Source: Aureispira sp045105775 (GTDB lineage: Bacteria > Bacteroidota > Bacteroidia > Chitinophagales > Saprospiraceae). Taken from it: a DNA stretch of 12,504 nt. Shown here one piece after another: positions 7,217 through 12,504 of this stretch. A model generated the notes under the pieces. That model worked only from the letters and a program-made list of their open reading frames with translations. It was not told the DNA's origin and ran no database searches. The translations under genes and the position numbers were made by a program. The first letter of the stretch is position 1. Each line of letters begins with the position of its first letter. Where the stretch lies: assembly GCA_045105775.1 (NCBI GenBank), contig JBGCDW010000282.1, positions 1-12,504 of the forward strand, given 5' to 3'.

Positions 7217-8506
7217 TTACAATATAATTCCTTTCAATACCTCCTGATCTTTCAATAATAATTGGCAGGTATTGGCAATTCTTCCTTCTAATAACAATTG
7301 GCGGCCATTGGTTATTTTATCTAACAATTCTTCTGTTCCGTGACGCACGGTGACTAATTTGAGGCCTTCTATTTTCTGAATATCATACTGTTCTGCCAAT
7401 TCTTGTAGTAGAGCAGCAATGCGATCGGAGTCTTGATTGACACAAACGGAAAAAGCCAAAGCCGTATTTTGAGTCATATTTACCTTAATTCTGTGTTTGG
7501 ATAAGGCATTAAATAATTTAGCAAACTTGGCTTCGTCCACAAAATAGAAATCTTGTGAAGTCATTCTCAATAATACTTGTTGTTGTTTTACCACTAGCAT
7601 AGGCGGATAAACGTTGGGTGCTGCATTGCTAATAGTTGTTCCCTCACCTGTTGGCTCTATAAAAGATTTAACGTGTAGCGGAATGTTTTTATTCTGCAAT
7701 GGGCGGATGGTTTTGGGATGAATAACTTGTGCGCCATAATAGGTCATTTCAATGGCCTCTTTGTACGACAATTCAACTAATAAGGTAGGGTTATCAAACA
7801 AACGCGGATCGGCGGTCAAAACCCCTGGCACATCTTTCCAAATAGACATGGCGGTCGCATTCAAACAATAAGAAAAAATAGCGGCGGTATAGTCCGACCC
7901 TTCTCGGCCTAGCGTAGTCGTAAAATTCTCTGTAGTGCCTCCCAAAAAACCTTGTGTTACGACTACACCTTTCTCCAACAAAGGGGTTACTTTTTGTTGA
8001 ATGGCTTGTTCGGTTGCCTCCCATTGTACGGCTGCATCTCGGTAGGTATTGTCCGTCATCAGGCAATCGCGCACATCCAGCCAAGTTGTTGGCAAGCCTT
8101 GATACTGCATATAAGCGGCTACAATATTGGTAGAGAGCAACTCGCCTGTTCCCACAATTTGATCGTACAAATAATCGTAAGGGTCTTGGGGTTCTTCCTC
8201 CAATATCCATTCTAAATCTATAAAAATATCATGCAACTCGCTCTGTAATGCAGCAGGCACTTGCTCAAACAACTCCTCAACGATTTGTTCGTGCTGCTGG
8301 CGTACTGCTTGTAAGCGTTCTTGCATCAAATCTGTTTGACGCTCCCAATAGGCTTGCAGAATGCCCTCCATAGCGTTTGTTGTTTTGCCTGCGGCTGAAA
8401 CTACAATTAAGAGTTCTTTATTGGCATACTGTTGAATAATGTTAACAATATTTTTGATAGAAGCGGCGTTTTTGATGGATGCACCACCAAATTTAAATAC
8501 TTGCAT
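7217..8506 (-). CDS. lysC: Aspartate kinase (monofunctional)
   Basis: It phosphorylates L-aspartate with ATP to 4-phospho-L-aspartate, the committed step towards lysine, diaminopimelate, threonine and methionine, in the cytoplasm. The 429-residue length fits a monofunctional enzyme; there is no homoserine dehydrogenase fusion. The catalytic domain (about 1-290) has KFGGAS at residues 5-10, VVSAAGKTTN (35-44), TTLGREGSD (197-205), WKDVPGVLTADPR (223-235) and GAQVIHPKT (258-266). KFGGAS has Ala where most family members have Thr. Residues about 305-429 form the ACT regulatory region, so feedback inhibition by an end-product amino acid is expected but its identity cannot be read from sequence. 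The ATG at 8504-8506 is the first codon of the conserved MQVFKFGG start. No Shine-Dalgarno site or clear promoter was found upstream. No other lysine or threonine genes are adjacent. Confidence 0.96.
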   Translation of the reverse strand: MQVFKFGGASIKNAASIKNIVNIIQQYANKELLIVVSAAGKTTNAMEGILQAYWERQTDLMQERLQAVRQQHEQIVEELFEQVPAALQSELHDIFIDLEWILEEEPQDPYDYLYDQIVGTGELLSTNIVAAYMQYQGLPTTWLDVRDCLMTDNTYRDAAVQWEATEQAIQQKVTPLLEKGVVVTQGFLGGTTENFTTTLGREGSDYTAAIFSYCLNATAMSIWKDVPGVLTADPRLFDNPTLLVELSYKEAIEMTYYGAQVIHPKTIRPLQNKNIPLHVKSFIEPTGEGTTISNAAPNVYPPMLVVKQQQVLLRMTSQDFYFVDEAKFAKLFNALSKHRIKVNMTQNTALAFSVCVNQDSDRIAALLQELAEQYDIQKIEGLKLVTVRHGTEELLDKITNGRQLLLEGRIANTCQLLLKDQEVLKGIIL

Positions 8507-8666
8507 ACTGATAATTCTGCGGTCTGTTTATATGATTTCAAAAAACACAACAAGTTAAGTAAAGTTTTTGCTAAGTCTGCTGCTAAAATTCAGGTCTTTT
8601 TTCTCAAAACGAATAAAAGAGTGGCTCTAAAAAAGAACATAAATTTATTTTGCACTCCACTGGGCT

Positions 8667-8674
8667 TATTTTTG
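8667..8674 (+). promoter_or_regulatory. Candidate plus-strand -7 element without an adjacent gene
   Basis: TATTTTTG matches TAnnTTTG exactly and is followed by TACCC, a common look for Bacteroidota promoters. A TTG lies 14 bases upstream, shorter than the usual spacing. The next recognised gene starts almost 390 bases downstream, so a transcript from here would be a long leader or a small RNA. A chance match is quite possible. Confidence 0.25.
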
Positions 8675-9049
8675 TACCCTAGATGTCAATACTATACTTA
8701 ATTTATGTTAAGAATGCTGTTGGATCGAGCGATGTTTAGTATTATTGTGGATAGAAACAAGACTTTACTTAACAACCTTAGTTTCTATTGATTGTTGACT
8801 ACAAACAGAAGCTTTATTATTTTGGCTTTGGTAGTAGAAAATTGTGTGCACAGTATTATCAGAATAGTTAAAACCAGCTACATTCTACACAAAAACTTAA
8901 CAATCAAATAGATACAAGATTTTGTTTCATAATCTTGCAAAGAATATAAAAAGTCTACCTAATCCTGTACATTTAAACAGATGTTCAATTTGGCACAGTT
9001 TTAATCCTTTTTGCATTAAAAAAAAGTTATAACAAATACACGCTAACTT

Positions 9050-9057
9050 TACCTTTG
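9050..9057 (+). promoter_or_regulatory. Candidate -7 element abutting the OmpA-domain start codon
   Basis: TACCTTTG matches TAnnTTTG exactly and ends four bases before the ATG at 9062. If used, the transcript would begin at or very near the start codon and would be leaderless. No TTG is seen at 17-20 bases upstream; the sequence there contains an A8 run (9018-9025). Confidence 0.3.
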
Positions 9058-9061
9058 ATTT

Positions 9062-10270
9062 ATGTATCAATATATTTTTCTATGGTGCACTTGCTTGACC
9101 TTATTTTGTAGTTCGGCAACACTAGCACAAACAACGCAAATAATTTATTTGGAAAATCCTTCTTTTGAAGAAATTCCTGGCCCAGGACGTGTACCTCGTG
9201 GGTGGACAGATTGTGGACATCAGCAAGAGTCGCCACCAGATATTCAGCCTTATGGTGGTTTTAATGTAACGCGTCCCGCCAAAGATGGACGTACTTATGT
9301 GGGGCTGGTTGGCCGTGATAATAATACTTGGGAAGCCGTGGCACAGCGACTAACCGAACCCATCGCCCAAGGAACCTGCTACAAATTTTCGCTACAGGCT
9401 TGTAAATCTCCTATTTACTTAAGCCCTACACGCAAAAATCAAACACGTCCTACCAATTTTAAGGATGGAATGGTTCTTAGAATTTGGGGGGGGAATGATG
9501 ATTGTGAGCGAGCGGAATTGCTGGATGCGATCAAAGAGCCTATCAATCATTACGATTGGCGTTCTTATGAATTTAAATTCACGGCAAACAAGGCAAATTA
9601 CAACTATATTATCATAGAGGCTTATTACAAAACACCTATTTTGGCCGCTTATAATGGCAATGTTTTGATTGATAATGCTTCTGAAATTTATTCTTGTACG
9701 ATTCCAGTAGAAGAACCATTGGCCGTAAACGATCCCAAAAAGCCAGATCCCAAGGATCCTATCCAAAAAGTAGATCCATTTAACAATACGAACCCCAAAC
9801 CAGATCCTGTTACAAATACGCAAACAGCTCCAAACACTTCTGCCAAAAACCTAGTGGCCAAGGACAAGGGGAATTTTGATCCTAAAACGATTAATACCAC
9901 TAAAATTAAAGTTGGGGACAAATTTCGTTTAGAAAACTTGTATTTTCAGGCCGATTCTGCTTCGATTACTAGAAATGCAGAGCGCGCGCTGATGAGTCTT
10001 TATGAATTTTTGAAAGCCAATCCTAATATTTCCTTGGAGGTAGGCGGCCATACCAATGGGCTGCCTCCTGATAAATACTGTGATAACCTATCGACTCAAC
10101 GCGCCAAAAATGTAGTGGCTTACTTGCGCCGCCGTGGCATTGATAGTTCGCGCATAGGGTTTAAAGGTTATGGCAAGCGCAAACCAATTAGCGATAATGA
10201 AACTTCTGCTGGACGTAGACGCAACCAGCGCGTAGAAATTATTATTACGGATATAGATGGTGATGGGTAA
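9062..10270 (+). CDS. Exported jelly-roll/OmpA-domain envelope protein
   Basis: This 402-residue protein probably attaches a surface or periplasmic domain to peptidoglycan. A signal peptide (about 1-23, ending ATLAQ) has a hydrophobic core but no Lys or Arg before it, which is unusual. Residues about 27-212 start with LENPSFEE...GWTDCG and end in a VLIDNASEIY strand, resembling a carbohydrate-binding-type jelly roll; the ligand is unknown. A Pro/Asp/Lys/Asn-rich linker spans about 214-275. The OmpA C-terminal domain (about 285-396) has GGHTNGLPPD, LSTQRAKNVVAYL and AGRRRNQRVEI. The Arg of LSxxRA (347) is kept, but the position of the classical diaminopimelate-binding Asp in GHTD is Asn332. 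A G8 run lies in codons 142-144. A TGA two codons upstream excludes a longer start. No Shine-Dalgarno site is present. The gene stands alone, with a strong terminator after it. Confidence 0.88.
   Translation: MYQYIFLWCTCLTLFCSSATLAQTTQIIYLENPSFEEIPGPGRVPRGWTDCGHQQESPPDIQPYGGFNVTRPAKDGRTYVGLVGRDNNTWEAVAQRLTEPIAQGTCYKFSLQACKSPIYLSPTRKNQTRPTNFKDGMVLRIWGGNDDCERAELLDAIKEPINHYDWRSYEFKFTANKANYNYIIIEAYYKTPILAAYNGNVLIDNASEIYSCTIPVEEPLAVNDPKKPDPKDPIQKVDPFNNTNPKPDPVTNTQTAPNTSAKNLVAKDKGNFDPKTINTTKIKVGDKFRLENLYFQADSASITRNAERALMSLYEFLKANPNISLEVGGHTNGLPPDKYCDNLSTQRAKNVVAYLRRRGIDSSRIGFKGYGKRKPISDNETSAGRRRNQRVEIIITDIDGDG
9486..9493 (+). repeat. G8 homopolymer tract inside the OmpA-domain gene
   Basis: Eight consecutive G occupy the end of Trp142 and all of Gly143-Gly144. 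This is an unusually long G run for sequence of about 40% GC and lies upstream of the OmpA domain. Gain or loss of one base would shift the frame and remove the peptidoglycan-binding part. Confidence 0.9.
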
Positions 10271-10293
10271 GTAGAATTGCTCTTATATAAGGA

Positions 10294-10332
10294 GAGGCTG
10301 TTGAAATTTAGTATTTCAACAGCCTCCTTTTT
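10294..10332 (+). terminator. Strong intrinsic terminator of the OmpA-domain gene
   Basis: A perfect 14-bp stem (10294-10307 with 10313-10326) and five-base loop TTAGT are followed by C and five T (10328-10332). It begins 24 bases after the stop codon. On the minus strand no T-run follows, so it is oriented for the plus-strand gene, although the convergent gene ending at 10358 would transcribe through the same hairpin. Confidence 0.92.
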
Positions 10333-10357
10333 GTTGTTAACAATAGACCCGGTAATT

Positions 10358-12504
10358 CTAATAGAATCCTGTAGGATCAAATTCATCTAAATAATCTTCC
10401 ATATCTCCATTATATATGGTTGTAGCTTTACCTACAGCCATCACTGCCTCCCCTATACTCTTGAATAGCGAATCCACTTTGTTTTTGATTCCTTGTTTAA
10501 CCTGTTCTACTGCATTACTCACATCAGGATGCACTTGATATGACCATCCACCAGATACGCTCACATTATTAAGACTTTTGTTTGTTAAATACAAGGAGGC
10601 TGTTAATCCTGGGGCTGTTGCGGTAAGAACATTTAACCGCATTAAATTGAATCGCACTTCATTCCCACTCACTGTAATTCTATTATCTAGTGCTTCTAGC
10701 CATGATATCATTCCTTCAATCCAATCCTCTTTGATCAAATTTCCAAGCATAATGGTAAATAGCAGATTAACGTCAGCAGCCAATACAGCACTAGGTGCTA
10801 TATCAAGTCTTAGCTCTGTACTTCCTACAAGCGCTAAATAACCATCTAAGCCCATAGTAGCACTACAGTCCAATTCAAGCCCTGCCGAAAAACCAAATGT
10901 TCCCAAAATTGGCACATCAATCGACAGCTCCAAAGAAACACTAACAGCTATACTTCCTGTTATCTCTCCAAAAACACTTACTTCTTTATTTTGAGTATCT
11001 AAAGAGAGACCTGCCCCTGCTATAAGGTCTCCGCCTATTTTACCTGTTACACTTACTACTCCTCCTAGAGGAAATGATAAGGATTGGCTTTCAAAACTAA
11101 ATATAGTATAACTAAAAGAGGAGCCATGATAATTTACGAAGTTTTCTAGAATGCTTAAATGTCTCGTATTAAATGCTTCACCTAATGACATTCCCTCGGC
11201 TTTATCTCCCAAGCTCGTGATTATAGTATTTAGTTCAGCTTCTTCGACGGATGGATCTATAGAAGTTTCTATCGTTTCATACAAAGCCCATATATCTGTT
11301 GCAGCTTGGTCAATGACTGCAAAATCTGCATGATTACTATCTTGAAGGGCTACTCTTTGATTATTAAGAGGCCAGTAAGCATCCAAGATCAATCCTCTTA
11401 CTCTATCTCTTTCTGGTGATTGTGCTACTTGCTCTTCTGTATCTACTGATGCGATTATTGTTCTAGCATCTGCTTTTGTCTGTTCTATGGTTGCTACATC
11501 TTCTGCTGCATCAACATCATTACTAAGATTCTGCAAATTTTGTATCGCCGTAGCACATCTTGTTTTAAAAGCCCCTACAGCATGTGTTTGTCTTTGCTGA
11601 ACTCCATATATCTGTAAGCGTAGAAATTCTTTCGCTGCATCTTTTTCAATTTTCAATGGATCTACTGTTGACTCATCCGTCCAATTTCCTGTATCAGGAT
11701 TGAGGTATTTTCTTGTGACTCGATCGTATAATTCGCCAGTGATAGGGTGGTAGTAATATCCGTTCTCTTCATTCAACAACATCCCTTCTGGTACTAAATC
11801 TTCTACCGTTGGAACTTTGGATTCTACATTGTGTTTTACTAAAATAGCTGCAGCTTGATCCTCTTCTACTGTCGGATCATTTGAGGTCATTACTACTTGT
11901 TCTAATCGCTGAAGTTCTAGTATATCATCTTCACATTCTTGTACATTCGTAACAGGGTCTCCATCTAGAAAATTATCACTTTGTACATCATCACTGTATT
12001 GCGATTTTTTGGTTTCTAAACTACTAATTTGGAACCCTATAAAATCTCGAACACGAATTTGCTCTGCTCTTAACTCATCTGAAGCAGGTTCATCGACCCA
12101 ATCATCTATTGTTGGATCATAATAGGTTCCATCATCGGCATTGTAATACTGTCCTGATGCGTTTACATAGTAACCTGTCTCTTCATCCAAGTCATACCCC
12201 TCTGGTATACTTCCTGCTCCATCTGTGCCTGTTTCTTCTCCTTCTTGAGGAGCAGTACCGCCAACTAAATCCGCAGCTGTCGTGTTCTCTTCTTTAAGGG
12301 TCTCTATACTCTGCTTCTCGCTTCTTATCTTATCTAATTCTTGCTGTAGCGCAGTTTCTTCTTCAGCCGTTATGTTTGGATTACTTAATTGCTCTACTAG
12401 AGATCCTTCTTGTCCATCAAGATCTTTTATTGCTTGATCTGCTTCTACTGAATCCGCTGCTGACTCTCCCGCTGCCGTTTCTTCTCCTTCTGCCGTTGGA
12501 GTTT
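10358..12504 (-). CDS. Large multidomain protein with OCRE-like repeats and a beta-rich C-terminal domain (5' end outside window)
   Basis: The frame is open to the window edge: 714 codons are visible and the true start lies beyond 12504. A TTG at 12188-12190 could be taken as a start, but the repeat IPEGYDL...ETGYY runs across it. Visible order: a Glu/Ala/Thr-rich segment with a short coiled coil (about 1-97); an aromatic repeat (PEG...EETGYY...YYDP...DDWVDE, about 98-138); a helical stretch; a second aromatic repeat (PEG...EENGYYYHP...NPDTGNWTDE, about 236-278); two more helical segments; a Gly/Ser/Val-rich beta region of about 200 residues (from SFSYTIFSF, about 462-660); then a helix and an acidic tail ending EFDPTGFY. 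The aromatic repeats resemble the OCRE/octamer-repeat motif. No signal peptide can be judged. Function is unknown. A link to large proteins of contractile injection loci is a weak impression only. Confidence 0.8.
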   Translation of the reverse strand, partial: TPTAEGEETAAGESAADSVEADQAIKDLDGQEGSLVEQLSNPNITAEEETALQQELDKIRSEKQSIETLKEENTTAADLVGGTAPQEGEETGTDGAGSIPEGYDLDEETGYYVNASGQYYNADDGTYYDPTIDDWVDEPASDELRAEQIRVRDFIGFQISSLETKKSQYSDDVQSDNFLDGDPVTNVQECEDDILELQRLEQVVMTSNDPTVEEDQAAAILVKHNVESKVPTVEDLVPEGMLLNEENGYYYHPITGELYDRVTRKYLNPDTGNWTDESTVDPLKIEKDAAKEFLRLQIYGVQQRQTHAVGAFKTRCATAIQNLQNLSNDVDAAEDVATIEQTKADARTIIASVDTEEQVAQSPERDRVRGLILDAYWPLNNQRVALQDSNHADFAVIDQAATDIWALYETIETSIDPSVEEAELNTIITSLGDKAEGMSLGEAFNTRHLSILENFVNYHGSSFSYTIFSFESQSLSFPLGGVVSVTGKIGGDLIAGAGLSLDTQNKEVSVFGEITGSIAVSVSLELSIDVPILGTFGFSAGLELDCSATMGLDGYLALVGSTELRLDIAPSAVLAADVNLLFTIMLGNLIKEDWIEGMISWLEALDNRITVSGNEVRFNLMRLNVLTATAPGLTASLYLTNKSLNNVSVSGGWSYQVHPDVSNAVEQVKQGIKNKVDSLFKSIGEAVMAVGKATTIYNGDMEDYLDEFDPTGFY
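11669..12208 (-). repeat. Two OCRE-like aromatic repeats, 138 residues apart
   Basis: The encoded segments at 12208-12089 and 11794-11669 align almost without gaps: [IV]PEG, then [DN]EE[TN]GYY, then alternating aromatic and Gly/Asp/Pro residues, then W.DE. Their starts are 414 bases apart. Each is followed by a helical segment, and TSNDPTVEE after the first resembles TSIDPSVEE further downstream, suggesting a duplicated module. Confidence 0.8.

Larger units (their letters stand above)
8507..9061. other. AT-rich intergenic region between divergent lysC and the OmpA-domain gene
   Basis: This 555-base stretch contains no convincing gene, tRNA or rRNA. It must carry the lysC promoter (minus strand) and the promoter of the OmpA-domain gene (plus strand). 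Two inverted repeats are visible: ATAGAAAC (8751-8758) with GTTTCTAT (8781-8788), and CAAGATT (8915-8921) with AATCTTG (8931-8937). Neither is followed by a T-run. A plus-strand TATTTTTG lies at 8667-8674 and a run of eight A at 9018-9025. Confidence 0.7.

Noticed and set aside
8432..8701. An 89-codon plus-strand frame over the lysC start
   Set aside because: Its first quarter is antisense to the conserved lysC N-terminus and the rest is AT-rich spacer. No ribosome site or family resemblance.
8683..8739. An 18-codon plus-strand ORF starting nine bases after the TATTTTTG element
   Set aside because: It is very short, has no Shine-Dalgarno site and no recognisable composition. ORFs of this size are frequent by chance.
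9929..9949. ENLYFQ peptide in the OmpA-domain protein, identical to a TEV protease site core
   Set aside because: It falls exactly on the first beta strand of the OmpA domain, where similar strings are common. Coincidence; not a sign of an engineered construct.
12188..12190. TTG as the start codon of the large minus-strand gene
   Set aside because: The frame stays open upstream to 12504, and the conserved repeat IPEGYDLDEETGYY spans this codon.

Overview
The window looks like chromosome of a Bacteroidota bacterium, possibly of the Saprospira/Aureispira type. The support is moderate GC (roughly 33-50% by hand count of a few lines), TAnnTTTG-type -7 promoter elements, weak or absent Shine-Dalgarno sites before most genes, a Bacteroidota-style OmpA domain and an aspartate kinase with the TTLGREGSD motif. 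The exact genus is a guess.

Layout. Positions 1-80 hold a short tandem repeat and a 36-bp perfect palindrome that contains the stop codon of smc. From 70 to 8506 five genes run on the minus strand. In transcription order they are lysC (aspartate kinase), secreted protein B, a GmrSD-like DUF262-DUF1524 nuclease, secreted protein A (a paralogue of B), and smc. Terminators after B (6301-6335) and after A (3711-3744) show that this is a set of mostly separate transcription units, not one operon. A 555-bp AT-rich gap (8507-9061) lies between lysC and the divergent plus-strand gene at 9062-10270, which encodes a secreted protein with a jelly-roll-like domain and a C-terminal OmpA domain. That gene ends in a strong terminator (10294-10332). 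It converges on a large minus-strand gene (10358 to beyond 12504), whose upstream part is outside the window.

How the genes relate. smc (chromosome organisation) and lysC (Lys/Thr/Met/DAP synthesis) are housekeeping genes. The accessory material is of three kinds: the low-GC solo GmrSD-like gene lodged between the two secreted paralogues, the jelly-roll/OmpA envelope protein, and the partial multidomain protein. The partial protein has two OCRE-like aromatic repeats, helical repeats and a glycine/serine-rich beta domain. It and the palindromic repeat at the smc end are the least explained elements. I see no complete new multi-gene system in the window.
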